Both the position numbers and the translations under genes were made by a program. From Rhizaria sp. SCN 62-66 (taxonomy: Eukaryota; Rhizaria, unplaced), in assembly GCA_001724265.1 (NCBI GenBank), contig MEDY01000197.1, forward strand, positions 20,249-84,248: 64,000 bases of DNA. Direction: 5' to 3'. The notes under the pieces are model-generated. The model was not told the DNA's origin. It saw only the letters and a list, made by a program, of their open reading frames with translations, and did no database searches. Within the stretch, counting starts at the first letter, position 1, and the number at the start of each line of letters is the position of its first letter. Positions 11,401 through 21,600 of the stretch are shown one piece after another.

Positions 11401-14075
11401 GCAGGCGCGGAAAGGGCAACGGGGACCGGGCTGGGCAGCGCGCGGGCCGCGGCCGTGGCGGCGTGCAGCTGGGCCGCGGGCGCAACGGCTTCTAATAGAG
11501 TCGCAAGCGCGGTGCCGAACACGCGCGGGCACGAGCGCAGCGCGACTGACCGCAGCGCGGAGTATAAGTGCGCCGGCGTGAGCGCGGGCGGCGCGGCGGA
11601 TAGCGGCGACCGCGGTGCTCCCGGCGTCGTCGCCGTTGTGGCTGAAGACAAGGCGGATGCAGAAGCGGCACCGCGGCGGGTAGCGAAGGTTGAGAACGCC
11701 ATCGCCACGGCCGCGGACTCCGCCTCCGACAGCACGCCCCGCAGAGGCAGCGACGACGGCGGACCCAGCAGAGCAAGCATCGCGGCGTCCGGCGCGGCGG
11801 CCGAGGCGGCGAGCGCGGCGGCGGCCGGACCGGCGGGGACCGCGCCCTGTGCCGCCGCGGCTACGGACAAAGAGTCCGCAGCGGAGGCCGGGTGGGGGAA
11901 AAGCAGCGCCGAGGGGGGCACGCCGGCGACGGCGGCGGTCACTGCGCGCTGCACGGCCGTGGCCGTGGCGCGGGCTAGTGACGGAGACGCGACGTGGCGC
12001 GCGGCGGGCAATGGCGCAGGGACTGAGGCTGGCGCGGAGGCAACGGGCACCGCGACGACCGCAGTGTTGGCATGAACAGCGTTGTTGTTGTTATTGCTGT
12101 TGTGTGTACGACGGGCAGGAGTCACGAGAGCAAAGCCGTTGCCAGTCGTGTTGATGTGCGCGCTCGCGGGCTGCAAGTGACCGTGAGCGTGACCGTGAGC
12201 AGGGCGGCCACGCATAGGCGATGCGTAGGCTAAGTGGCCGTGAGCGGCAGTGGCGTATCCGTACGGGTGACCGTGAGCGACCACGCTAGCGCTGAGCAGA
12301 TACGAGCCGTCAAGCGTGTTATCGCCGTTGAACAGCCCCATATCCACTGTAGCGTCTTCCTCATCGTTGTGATCGTTGTTGTTGTCGTTGTCGCCGTGGC
12401 TGTTTGCACCGCGACCACGACTGTGGCTGGGGCTTTGACTGTGGCTGCGATAATACTCACCAGCGCCGGCAGTTTTGTTCTGACGCTCACGACTACGCTG
12501 TTGCTGTTGCTGTTGCTGTTGCTCTTGTTGTTGTTGATGATGATGCTGTGGTTGGTGCTGGCGTGTCGCCGCAGCAGCTTGCGCCTGAGATTGAGTCGCA
12601 CCGCTGCCGCGACGAGCTCCATCACCACCACTACTCGCGCTAACGATGTTGCTATTCGTGCTGTTTCGGCGTGGCTCGAGAGCGCGAAGCTTCTGCTCTG
12701 CCACAGCAGCCCGGTCATCGCTCTCCGCAGCGCCATCACGCGCGACTTCGAGCCGCGCGGCCAGCACTTCACCCTCCTCTTGCGCCGCCTTGGCTTCCTC
12801 TTGTGCTGCTTTCGCCTCTTCCCGTGCAGCCCGAGCCGCCACGCGCGCAGTCTCAGCTGCCGCAAGCGCCGCCGTCAACTGCCGCTGCAGACCGGCCAGC
12901 TGCGCCGTCAGCCGGTCATTCTGCGCTTTAGCCGCGGATAACTCACCGCGAGTGTTACTGAGGTCAGCGCGAGCGTCCGCGAGGTCGTTTCGTGTGGCGT
13001 GCAGCTCAGACCGCGTGACTGCGGCGTCAGCACGCGAATCACGCAACGCCACAGTCAACGCGGCGACACTGTTCGACGTCGCCGAGCCGTGTCCGAGGAA
13101 GTCAAGGCCGTGGGGGAAAGCGGCCGCCGCGTCGGCACGCGCACGTTGTGCGTCAGCCTCAGCCAGCGCGGCAGCAAGCACTTGTTGTAACGATGCAACC
13201 AAACCACCGTTGGAATCACCGCTATGAGCTGCGCGGCTGCTACTGGTAACGTTGGAATACGGTGCGTTACTGTGGTGCTTTGCGGCAGTCGCGGCAGCGT
13301 TCGCGCAGCGGCGCCAGTGCGAGAAGCCGTCAGCGCGCGCTACAGCGGCGGCGCGCGCGGCGGCAGCGGCGGACGGCGACCGGTCGAGAGCCTCGGCGAG
13401 CAACTGCGCTGCTAAGTCACGCTGCTGCTTGTGCAGGGCCTGGAGCTGGGACCGCGCGCGCGCCGCCGCGCCAGAGCCAGCAGCAACAGCGGCGTTAGAG
13501 CTAGAACTAAAGCTGTGAGAGGATGTTGAGCTTGTGGCTGTGGCTGCGGCTGCGGCGGGGGCGGGGGTGAGAGGGGTGATGCTGCTACGGTGAGGAGAGA
13601 GAGCGCGGTCAGCGCGAGCCCGCTGCGCTGCGGCTGCGTGCAAAGAAGAACGCGCGGGAGAGCCGGGCAAGTGCGCGCGCAACGCTGACGACGACAACGG
13701 CGCCATCCCACTGCCATATGCATTGTTGTTGTTGCTGAAGGATACGTTGGCTGGGGAGTGGTTGGGGGAAGCGCCGGTAGCTGCTGCAAGCGGGCCTGTA
13801 AAGGAGTAGTCGAGCAGGTCGCCCGCGTGCGCGCCAGGGATATTTAACGGCGCCCGAGGTTGTGCAGGTGGCAGTGAAGTGATGTAGATGTACGGCGCAG
13901 TGTTGGAGGAAGAAGAGGCGAGCGATGAGGCAGCACCACCAGTGGCCGCGGCATGGGCGGCCGTCACTGCGGCCAGAGGACGGTCGATATACGCAATAGA
14001 CACATCAAGCGGGGGAGCAGGGCCAAATGTCGGCAGATATGTCCCATGTGCAGATGTGTTAAGCGTGGAAGACAT
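8472..14075 (-). CDS. Large coiled-coil protein, function unknown
   Basis: A single exon of 1,867 codons ends at TAA. The start ATG at 14075 follows an in-frame TAA about 60 nt upstream. A disordered N-terminus is followed by a first coiled coil at about residues 338-460 (heptad-like RSELHATRNDLADARADL, then AREEAKAAQEE). A Gln/His/Asn-rich linker comes next, then an Ala-rich helical region (about 790-975) with blocks reminiscent of degenerate EF-hands. A very long Arg/Glu/Gln-rich coiled coil spans about 1,118-1,390. The C-terminus is rich in Ser-Pro and Arg-Ser (SPSLRSQSPTQR, PGSPRSPGRSP) and may be heavily phosphorylated. The architecture resembles cytoskeletal or centrosomal scaffolds, but no family signature is clear. 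It is tail-to-tail with the zinc-finger gene, only 175 nt apart. Confidence 0.75.
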   Translation of the reverse strand: MSSTLNTSAHGTYLPTFGPAPPLDVSIAYIDRPLAAVTAAHAAATGGAASSLASSSSNTAPYIYITSLPPAQPRAPLNIPGAHAGDLLDYSFTGPLAAATGASPNHSPANVSFSNNNNAYGSGMAPLSSSALRAHLPGSPARSSLHAAAAQRARADRALSPHRSSITPLTPAPAAAAATATSSTSSHSFSSSSNAAVAAGSGAAARARSQLQALHKQQRDLAAQLLAEALDRSPSAAAAARAAAVARADGFSHWRRCANAAATAAKHHSNAPYSNVTSSSRAAHSGDSNGGLVASLQQVLAAALAEADAQRARADAAAAFPHGLDFLGHGSATSNSVAALTVALRDSRADAAVTRSELHATRNDLADARADLSNTRGELSAAKAQNDRLTAQLAGLQRQLTAALAAAETARVAARAAREEAKAAQEEAKAAQEEGEVLAARLEVARDGAAESDDRAAVAEQKLRALEPRRNSTNSNIVSASSGGDGARRGSGATQSQAQAAAATRQHQPQHHHQQQQEQQQQQQQQRSRERQNKTAGAGEYYRSHSQSPSHSRGRGANSHGDNDNNNDHNDEEDATVDMGLFNGDNTLDGSYLLSASVVAHGHPYGYATAAHGHLAYASPMRGRPAHGHAHGHLQPASAHINTTGNGFALVTPARRTHNSNNNNNAVHANTAVVAVPVASAPASVPAPLPAARHVASPSLARATATAVQRAVTAAVAGVPPSALLFPHPASAADSLSVAAAAQGAVPAGPAAAALAASAAAPDAAMLALLGPPSSLPLRGVLSEAESAAVAMAFSTFATRRGAASASALSSATTATTPGAPRSPLSAAPPALTPAHLYSALRSVALRSCPRVFGTALATLLEAVAPAAQLHAATAAARALPSPVPVALSAPAAAAAGADGALDPRYSYLLPPGPGSGFASAAFRELCSARLFPALDAVLAAADAMTERAPGALALLAPGDVLRALYPPAAIAEAAGEQLEMNQSQAALTTTTGDREQEQQVPASPNASELFAFRPVFAQMAQSRHSDAATAAARRLQQGIVHQGTNPYSLRSNNNNNALVNTSQTGKNTTAPIVIAQPAGLAASDPVARAAMAAAAAAAANATAAAAAASASASASAAAAAARDRAREREQERDRERELERAREREHERELELERERARDRERDREREHERELSQARDRERDREIEQERERADRAQRERERMEAEQRAVAERSAAEQAERERQYQRQVQLARDREQQQLQLQHQQKERELQQQREAEDERQRRLDLERAELQRLEAERQYRERELLEREHALRERSRLEQARFDQLRAEQARAEQARQEQERVEQEQQQQQRELLEQQKREHAARLELERQAQERFEREASLERQRDRERERAREEELQRAIALKQQLQRESNTVRDAFGAVYSDDNSNGATATEARGRRSLSSTAAAGGRIASPSQLRAPSAISLNEFSDIARSSSSPAANTLAAASAAAADRVRERRRASAAAAAAAASPPAATATATVGSAAREASLARNRARTSLGGGANKTGDAGGVWAPLNPRRPAVTSGAFSPQSAAQIHSQARQDAGVAAANAAAAQAAAAAHAAAQAEAAAVAEAAAAAAEAAAAAEALAAAKSASAEAERELGRISRARLPASPFRPRSQSPSLRSQSPTQRGACSRSRTGSPCPGPHAPDGRHAGCFDTEPTPFLFGPPAPKFGRTSPPPPLPGSPRSPGRSPAGSPCASPRLNAAASPRGGGAVSPARLPRVPTPLPFALNANSHGDAGAAAGAEASASASGVASTLPCEATGPELEYHRSLGGRHGSVPSLSQSQGHAQSARSQSSKIPTAAASNSKTPGVRRTVFPGLTPEQRASKMMSPQRGHVEAAAEAEW
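10450..10715 (-). repeat. R/E/D-rich coiled-coil repeat
   Basis: On the plus strand imperfect units built from GCGCTCGCG and CGGTCACG recur. On the coding strand they give runs of RERERE / DRERDRE. This is a single highly charged helix or coiled coil grown by short tandem duplication inside the coiled-coil gene. Confidence 0.75.
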
Positions 14076-14558
14076 CGGTGTGTCGACGCTAAAGAGGCGA
14101 GCGGGTGCGCTTGATGTGGCGAGTTACTGAAGTTTACGAAACTACACAATAGGCGCATAATACATCGTGGAGATAAGATTTAAAATGTAAAACATATATA
14201 AATCACCTCATGAAAAAAATAATCATTCTTGAAGTTTGAAAATTACGCGCTTCCACGCCGCATGAGGCCGCAACGTTTTTTTGATAGGTGGCGTCCGCCT
14301 CAGCCCAACGGCTACAAAGAGCAGACCAGACATGCAAAGGAGCCATTATAGTCGATTCTGACTCAAAACAAGATAAGATGATAAAAATAGAGATAACTAA
14401 ACAATCTATGTGTATTACTATGTCAAAATATATTACTGTTCGATGAAATGGGGCACATTATCGTGCTACAGTCAGTATATTCCCACTCATTTCGCACTGG
14501 CCAGCCAACCTGAACAATGCGCCTCCGTCAACAAGATCTCACAACGCTGCATCTGCGT
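14076..14558. other. Intergenic, 5' region of the coiled-coil gene
   Basis: AT-rich, with runs of A and T around 14210-14280. It lies upstream of the coiled-coil gene and downstream of the membrane-protein gene, both on the minus strand, so it should hold the coiled-coil gene's promoter and the membrane-protein gene's 3' UTR. I see no RNA gene or defined motif. Confidence 0.5.
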
Positions 14559-16457
14559 TCACAACACCGCGTCCTTCGACGCAGCCGCGGCAACGATAAC
14601 GTGTGTATGATGCGCAAGCGCCGCGCCGCCACCCGCGTACGACACGACAGAGACACCCTGCGCCGACGAAGCGGACATCGAGCTCCCCTGCATCGGCATC
14701 GACCCCGCGACAACCCCACTTGCGCCCACGCCCGCGCCTGACTGCTGTTGAGGCTGCGCGAGCGCGGCCTGCGCCTGCGCGTGCGCGGCGGCCTGTGCGG
14801 GGGATAGAGCCGCCGCCGCGTTGCTGCGCTGCTGAGCCTGGAGCCCGCGGTGCAGCATCGACGGGGAAAGGATCCACGGTGAGTCAGCGACGCCACCAAC
14901 CACGGCGCCCGCATTTGACCCGCCGGCAGCACCGCCAGCGCCGGTGCCGGTGCCGTTGTCGAGCGACGGGGGCCGGTAGGACCCAGAGTTGCTGTCAACG
15001 GATGTGGCACTGTTGCTGTTGCTGCCTGTCATCGAAGTTGATTGATTTTGCTCTTGTTCAGGCGCGAGATCAGTCACAGGCTCGGCGACGTACAGCGCGC
15101 TGGACAGAGGAATCAACATCGAATCAGCGCGCGGCATGCCATCGACACCGCTGCCCTTGGCGCCAGTGCCACCGCCAGTGCCAGCGCCAGCGCCGGTTGC
15201 GGCAGTGGTACTGGCAGTGGCAGTGGCAGCGAGACGGTTGGACGACGCGTGCCTGCTCTTAACCCATCCAAAGGGCACGGAAACCGCGAACACCACGACC
15301 GCGAGCGCGAGCGCGGCGACGGTGACGACAGCACTGACGAAGATCACACGCCGCAACGTCTCTTCATCGTCGACATTGGGCTGCGGCGTGTCGCAGCTCT
15401 CGTGCGCGAGCCCGTCAGGGCACCGCAGAACCGGTGCTGTACGCAGGGCGGCGGGGGTAAACCCACGGGTCGCAAGTAACCGCGTGGCGGGTGCGTTGGT
15501 GTCGCGCAAGACCTCGAGAAACGCGTCGAGGACGTCGGAGCGTGCGCGGAGGAAAACGCGGGTACGCAGAAGACACGTCGGCGGCTCGACCTTGCCCGGC
15601 GTGGCACGCGCACTACTCTTGCGCCCCTCACTCTCAGAGTCAGAGGCAAAGTCAGAGGGAGAAGAGAGAAGGTACGCGACGTCCTCTGAGATGGCAGCAG
15701 TGATGGCTGAGAACGCGTCACTTGCGAGCGCGAGTGCTGAGCCGAAAGAAGAAGACTGCGTGCTCGTGTCCTTGACGTCGGGCTTGACGACGGTGTCGGG
15801 CTCCAGGCCGAGGCTGAGAAGCGTGTTCGGATCGATACCAGCGGTTGCGAGCTCCCGCACAACACGGTGGAAAAACCAGTGGTCATCCGCCAGAGCCGAC
15901 TGGGGCACTGAGAACGGAATCAAGACGTCTGTGCCAACGAGCTGTGCGTGGCGCACCGTCACGGTCGACAGCGCGTGATTGTACACAATCTCGTCGGTGT
16001 TCGCATCGATTGCGATGAGTAAATGAGTGCCGACGGGGCAACTCATCGCATGGGCAGTGCAGCGCGGGAAAGTGCCACTGACCGTCACAGTGCCCTCGAC
16101 AGAGATGGACGACCAGGGGATGCCGCCGTCGGGCAGAAAGCTAATGTACTGCGGCGTGACGGCGCCGTCGACAACGAATGCGACGTCCCGGAAGCGGCGG
16201 AGCGAGGAACTGTGCAGGGTGAGAGTCACGTTTGTGAGCTCGCCGTTTTCGACTACTTGCTCAGGGGCGTCGATCCAAAAATCGGGCTCGTCGTCGCCAA
16301 CGGAGACGCGGGAAGTAGCGGAAGTGGACGTCTGTGTTGACGCAGTGACAGCAGAGACCTGGTGGAGCGCCAGGAGGCTGACGAACAACAGGCAGGCGAG
16401 TGCAAAGCCCCTCGCGAAGGAGCGCCCCCTTCGCGTGATAGATTCAGACATGCTCAA
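14559..16457 (-). CDS. Type I single-pass membrane protein, family unknown
   Basis: A single exon of 632 codons ends at TGA. The N-terminus is a secretory signal: basic RRGRSFARG, then a hydrophobic core ALACLLFVSLLALHQVSA, with likely cleavage near residue 37. The lumenal/extracellular part (about 38-370) has beta-rich stretches and a few Cys, including FPRCTAHAMSC and VLRCPDGLAHESC. One transmembrane helix lies at about 375-398 (VIFVSAVVTVAALALAVVVF). The cytosolic tail of about 235 residues is Ala/Gly/Gln/Ser-rich and disordered. I recognise no family. The gene shares a 297-nt divergent promoter with the HAD phosphatase. Confidence 0.78.
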   Translation of the reverse strand: MSMSESITRRGRSFARGFALACLLFVSLLALHQVSAVTASTQTSTSATSRVSVGDDEPDFWIDAPEQVVENGELTNVTLTLHSSSLRRFRDVAFVVDGAVTPQYISFLPDGGIPWSSISVEGTVTVSGTFPRCTAHAMSCPVGTHLLIAIDANTDEIVYNHALSTVTVRHAQLVGTDVLIPFSVPQSALADDHWFFHRVVRELATAGIDPNTLLSLGLEPDTVVKPDVKDTSTQSSSFGSALALASDAFSAITAAISEDVAYLLSSPSDFASDSESEGRKSSARATPGKVEPPTCLLRTRVFLRARSDVLDAFLEVLRDTNAPATRLLATRGFTPAALRTAPVLRCPDGLAHESCDTPQPNVDDEETLRRVIFVSAVVTVAALALAVVVFAVSVPFGWVKSRHASSNRLAATATASTTAATGAGAGTGGGTGAKGSGVDGMPRADSMLIPLSSALYVAEPVTDLAPEQEQNQSTSMTGSNSNSATSVDSNSGSYRPPSLDNGTGTGAGGAAGGSNAGAVVGGVADSPWILSPSMLHRGLQAQQRSNAAAALSPAQAAAHAQAQAALAQPQQQSGAGVGASGVVAGSMPMQGSSMSASSAQGVSVVSYAGGGAALAHHTHVIVAAAASKDAVL

Positions 16458-16754
16458 AGCTCAAGCGTGCGGAAAAAAAATAAGATAAAAGGCCGAGTAA
16501 CGCGGAAACGCGTGTGCAAATAGTACCAGACTGTCTTTGACGATCAAACAGTCCAGAACGAGACACTCCAAATCACCGCCCTCCTCCTCACCAGACAGTC
16601 CCCTCGTTCGATTTTTTGGGGCCGACGGAGGGCCAAGACGGCGACTGGAGCGTGACTTCGTAACATCGACACAGCGCTGGAACTTCCGTCAAGCGCATAT
16701 TACGACAAGTTTCCGGCCGTTTTCGCTGTGAACTCGCACTGAGTAAAATTACTC
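16458..16754. promoter_or_regulatory. Divergent intergenic region, membrane protein / HAD phosphatase
   Basis: About 300 nt between two outward-facing start codons, so it must carry both promoters and both 5' leaders. I see no recognisable element beyond short A and T runs. Confidence 0.5.
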
Positions 16755-18034
16755 ATGTCCAGTAACACGTCCTGCTCTTCCTGCGCAGCGTCCTCTGCCG
16801 CCACTGCTGCGACGCCGGTGCCGTGGAGCGCCGAATTCCTCGCGAAATACGACACAATCGTCTTCGACTGCGACGGCGTCATCTGGCGCGGCTCGCATTT
16901 TCTTCCCGGCATGGCTGAGACGCTGACGCACCTCGCCTCGCTCGGCAAGACTGTTCTGTACTGCTCTAACAACAGCACTAAGTCGCGCCAGGACTACGTT
17001 GACAAGTTCGCCGCGCAGAACGTTCCCGTGCAGCCTTCGCACGTCTACTCCAGCGCGTCCACCATTGCCTCGCTGCTGCTCGCCACGGATGGCTTTGACG
17101 CCGCGCGCGACAAGGTCTACGTGATTGGCTTCACGGGACTCAAGCAGGAGCTCCGCGAGTCTGGCATCCAGATCATCGACGCCGACGACGTGGTACGTGC
17201 TCGATATTAAAGCAAAGCAAAACGATAACGCAACATTAGAGCTTGAATGCTGTATGTTCATATTACCATACGTGTATCCTCTCACTCAACTCCATCTTCA
17301 CTGTTTGCTTCATATTTCTGTTTCTCGCATTCGTTTCGTTGTTGCCTTCCTGTGTCCTTTTATCAATGCGCACACAGGCGCCGTCCTCTCTGGGCATGTC
17401 TGGCCTCGCCGCCGTGACCCCCGATCCGGCCCTGCGCGCCGTTGTCGTCGGCCTTGACCCCTCAATGTCCTACTGCAAAGCCGCTTACGCAACGCTGTTA
17501 TTGCTCGAGCGTAACGCGCTCTTCTTCGCAACCAACCGCGACGCAACTTTCCCCGGTGCGCGCCGCACTCTCCCGGGCGCCGGCTCCTGCGTGGCCATGG
17601 TTGCCGCCGCCGCGGGCCGCGAGCCGTCCGTGGCGGGCAAGCCGTCCCGCGCGATGTTCACCGCTCTCGCCGCGGACCACGGTGCCGTGCCGTCGCGCAC
17701 TCTCATGGTCGGCGACCGGTTAGACACGGACATTGCATTCGCAAACGCCAGCAACATGGACTCGCTGCTCGTCTTTACGGGCGTCACCGAGCGCGACGCG
17801 TTTGCGGTCAAGCGGGCTAGTGGCGGACTCCCGCAGGCACATACGCCGACGTATACAGCGGACGGGGCGTGTGTGCTGGCGGGGGTCGAGTTCGTGCCCT
17901 GGACGGCGCCTGCTGAGTCAGCAAGCGCGCCGGAGCCGCTGGGTAGTGAGACGCCCGTCGCTGCGGTCGCCACGGTGTCCATTGGGGTCGTCGAGCTGCC
18001 TGATTCGACGCAAGAGAATAAGCTGGCAGTGTAA
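16755..18034 (+). CDS. PGP: HAD-superfamily phosphatase, phosphoglycolate / 4-nitrophenyl phosphatase family
   Basis: Exons 16755..17192 and 17378..18034 (TAA) give 364 residues, slightly longer than the usual 300-320. Motif I is VFDCDGVIW (nucleophile Asp38, acid/base Asp40). The CSNNSTKSR motif matches this subclass, as does the cap region (VYVIGFTGLKQEL). After the intron come VVVGLDPSMSYCK, FFATNRDATFP, the Lys-containing AGKPSRAMF (motif III) and MVGDRLDTDIAFA (motif IV). Family members hydrolyse 2-phosphoglycolate and related side products in the cytosol. The donor is GTACGTGC and the acceptor CACACAG, phase 0. The exact substrate cannot be told from sequence. Confidence 0.9.
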
Positions 18035-18614
18035 ATTAACTGTTTTTATTTCGAGGAGGAGGCTTGCGAGAGTCGCTTTGGTTACTTAGTAAGATTGCTG
18101 TTTTTTGGTCCGATCATATGTTTGAGTGGTAATAAAATAGAACATTCGTTATTTATTATTTTCAATTTTTCAAAAAATAACTTTTTGTGGACCACTTGTA
18201 CTCTGATACTGTGACGAATTGAGATTGTGGGCACGAGTGCCGAAAATAGATTGGACTGGATATACGGGTGGAAGTGATTTTTACACGTAAATAAACACAG
18301 AAATTATAAACAACTAATGTATCGCGGTAAGTATATAAAAAGAGATCACACTATTGAACAAAGACTATCGACTAGATATCTCCTATTCTTCATCTTACTC
18401 CCTTCCAACGAAACTAAATGTTAGATTGCCCTTGAAAATAAAGACACAATTTTCAACAATCCCCCTCACTTCATTCAAAATATATTGACTAAAATCCATT
18501 AATTAACATATTCTAAAATCAGCTTATCAATCTTAACGCATATGAGCGCAATTGTGGTCTCACGTAGCCATGCATAGTGAAACTCACTTTAACACACTTT
18601 AAGTAGCACCAGCT
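18035..18614. other. Convergent intergenic region
   Basis: Strongly AT-rich stretch between the 3' ends of the HAD phosphatase and the kinase gene. AATAAA occurs at about 18130, downstream of the phosphatase stop. No ORF or RNA gene is visible. Confidence 0.5.
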
Positions 18615-21600
18615 TCACTTAGCCAGCGCAGCCCACGTCGGCTTCCCCGCGTTGCCACTGTTGGAGTTGCTGTTAAGCGGCAACGGGGCCGAGATAGACT
18701 GGGAAGGGGTCCACGGTGCCGCGGCAGCGTTAGGCACAAAGGGCTTCGCAGCCGGACTCGGCTTGCACGGGCTCGCTCCCGCACTCGCAGTCAGACTTGC
18801 ACCAATCACCGCTGCAGCAGTGATGTTGCTGCTGCTGTTGCTGTTGTTGTGAGTCGCCTTGCTCTCGCCAGAGGACGAGGACGGCGTGAGACTAGTCGCA
18901 GGAGAAAGCTGCGGCTGCGAGAGCTTCTGCAGACGTGACGGCGACGCGAGCACCGACGCTGCAGTCAACGGCGGCGCATTCACGCCAGAGGAGCTGTTTT
19001 CAGTCCCAGATGCAGTCGCAGTCGCTGTTGTTGTGGCGGGGCCACCACCAGAGGAGAGAGTCGGGAAAGCAGCCGCTGCGCCGCTGTTACTGGTGTGCGC
19101 AGCAGTGCTCGGGCGACTAATCACGTTCCCACTCGCCGCGCTCTTAGCATTTGCCGTGTTGTTGTTCGCGGGATTGTTGCCGCCACTGGCGACAATCTTT
19201 GCCCACATGTTGTTCGCAGGGGCAGCCACAGCCGCAGGAGCAGGCGCGGGCGATGGGTTCAGACTCACAGCCGTAGTTGTAGTCGCAGCCGCCGTTGCGG
19301 GCGCAGGCGCGGCCACCGGGGCGGCCATGGTGACGGGGCCGGGGGCAGCGAGCGTCTTTGCGTTGCCGTTGACCGCTGCGGGGGCCGCGAAAGTGACCGG
19401 CGCCGGCGCTGCCATTTGACGGGCGCCGTTGCTGCTGCCACCACGGGCGCTGTTGCGCAGCATAGCCGCCGCAGTTGCCGGTCGGGACGCGGACGCAGAC
19501 GCAGCGGCATCTCCAGCAACCGCAGTCGCAATCGAGGAGGTAGCATTCACTGCAGGGCTCACGTCACCAGTGCTGGCGTTTGCGGTCTGTTGCTGCGGCT
19601 GCTGAGTGTTTTGTGCGTGGTGATCGCCATGGCGACGTGTGTTGTGCTTGAGACCAGAACGCTCCATGTGGCCCTCTTTAGCCTGTTCTTTAGCGTGCTC
19701 CTTGGCTGCCGCGCGCTCACGGTCATTCCGCTGCTCACGGTCACCACGCTCAGTGCGCTCACGGTCCCCTCCGCGAGGGTTGCGACCGCCGCCGCCACCG
19801 CGTGCAGGAGCAGTGGCGGGCACGGGAGCGCCGACGCCAGCGGCACTTCCGGCGGCGGCCACAGGGCCAGTGACCGGGCCAGTGACCGGGCCGGTGACAG
19901 TGAGCACAGGCGGCGGCGGGAGACGGGGGCCGCGGCCACCGCGCACCACAGTCGCCGGCTTGACATTGATATTAGCCGCATCTGTAGCAGCATCAGCTGC
20001 CACAGCGCTCAGTTGTGACTGACGGGGTTGACGCTGCCCCTGCTGCTGTTGCTGCTGGTTCCTGTTGTTGTTGTTGCTCCCACCGTTGGTACTGTTAGCG
20101 GCGGTTGCATTTCTGCCACCAGAAGAGTTACGGTTCGTACTAGCAGCAGAAGTCACAGACGCAGTTGTCGCAGCGGCGGCGACGACGACGGGGAGCGCGA
20201 TCGACGCCGCAAACGCCGCCGCCTCAGCCTTGGCCGCAAGCTTCGCTTCTTGCTTGGCTGCGTTCTTCGCTGCCTTTGCCGCCGCCGCCACCTTCTTGCG
20301 TTCCTCTTCCTCGGCCTTGAGCCGCTCGCGCTCGAGCTCTTGCGCAACCAGCGCGGCAGCGGCCTTGCGCTCGCGGGCCAACCGGGCCTGGATCTGCTGC
20401 TTAGACTCGCGCTCACCCTCGGGCTCAGCCGCCGCGGACCACGTCAGCGTGCCGTTGGTCGTCCGGCCGGATGGCTGGTAGCCGCTCCCCGCCCCGTTAC
20501 TATGGCTGCCGCCAAGGGAGAACCCCAGCACGGCGTCGGGCCCCGCAGAGGACGGGAAAGCGGTCGAGAGCAAGGCAGGTGAGTCGCCGCAGAAGGAGAA
20601 CCCGGGGAATAGAGTGCAGTTGAGTGCTGGAGACGCCAGACCGTTGTCGTGCGCAGTTGCGGCCTTGTTGGCCGCGGTCACCGTGCCGTTGGTGGCAGGA
20701 CGCGGCATGGCAACGGCGCCGGCAGTGTCTTTCTTGTCGGCGGAGGAGTAGCGCTGGAATACACCGCCTTTGTTGCGCCGCGAACCCATTGCATCACTAG
20801 CAGCAGGAGCGGCGGTCTTCTTGGTGCCAGCCTCAGGGTTGTTGTTAGGAGCGTCGGCGCCGTCGTTGAGAGCGACCTTGGGCATCATGGGCTCCTCGGG
20901 CGACGGCGCCGGGTCCGACGACGGGGACGACACCGGCGAGTCCACAGGGGGTTCCGCAGTGAAACGTGGGTCAAACAGCGAAACGTCGTCGACAGCGGAG
21001 AGAGGAGGCACGAAGGGCGGCGCAACCTCACGGCGGGCGAGAGCGGCCCAGTCGATTGAGGCGAAGAACTTGTGCTCTTTGATCTGCTGCACGGTGAGGC
21101 GCGCAGTCTGTCAAGGAAACAAATGAGGGAGATAAGAGAGAAAAATGAGTATTTTAGAATAAACAACAACATATGACATAGTAGCAGAAAAATAAAGCGT
21201 GAATTAAAGTCAAGTCCCAGATTTGAGTGCATATGATGCCCACTAGGAGAAAGATCTTGTTCTAAAGTATGAGCGAGCACGTACCTGGTCGCGAGTGAGC
21301 AGCCCCTTCATAAGTGAAATACACTCCGGTGTTAGCGTACGCGGGTAGTTGATCTGCTTATTCAAAATCTGCTCCTGAATCTCGGCCCGATTCTCCCCCG
21401 CAAACGCCGTGCGCGTGGTCAGCATCTCGTGCAGCAGGCAGCCGAGAGTCCACCAGTCCGCGGGCTTGCTGTGGGCCTTACGCAGCACGATCTCGGGCGC
21501 GAGGTAATGCAGCGAGCCGCAAAAGGAGAGATTCTCCTGTGACTCAGCGTGTTGCTTCGCAAAGCCGAAGTCCGTCAACACGGCGTGACCGGCGGCGTCG

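Noticed and set aside
8472-14075. Other-strand long ORFs opposite the coiled-coil, kinase and PTEN genes
   Set aside because: These are frame shadows of GC-rich low-complexity genes; their products are Arg/Pro/Ala runs without domain features.
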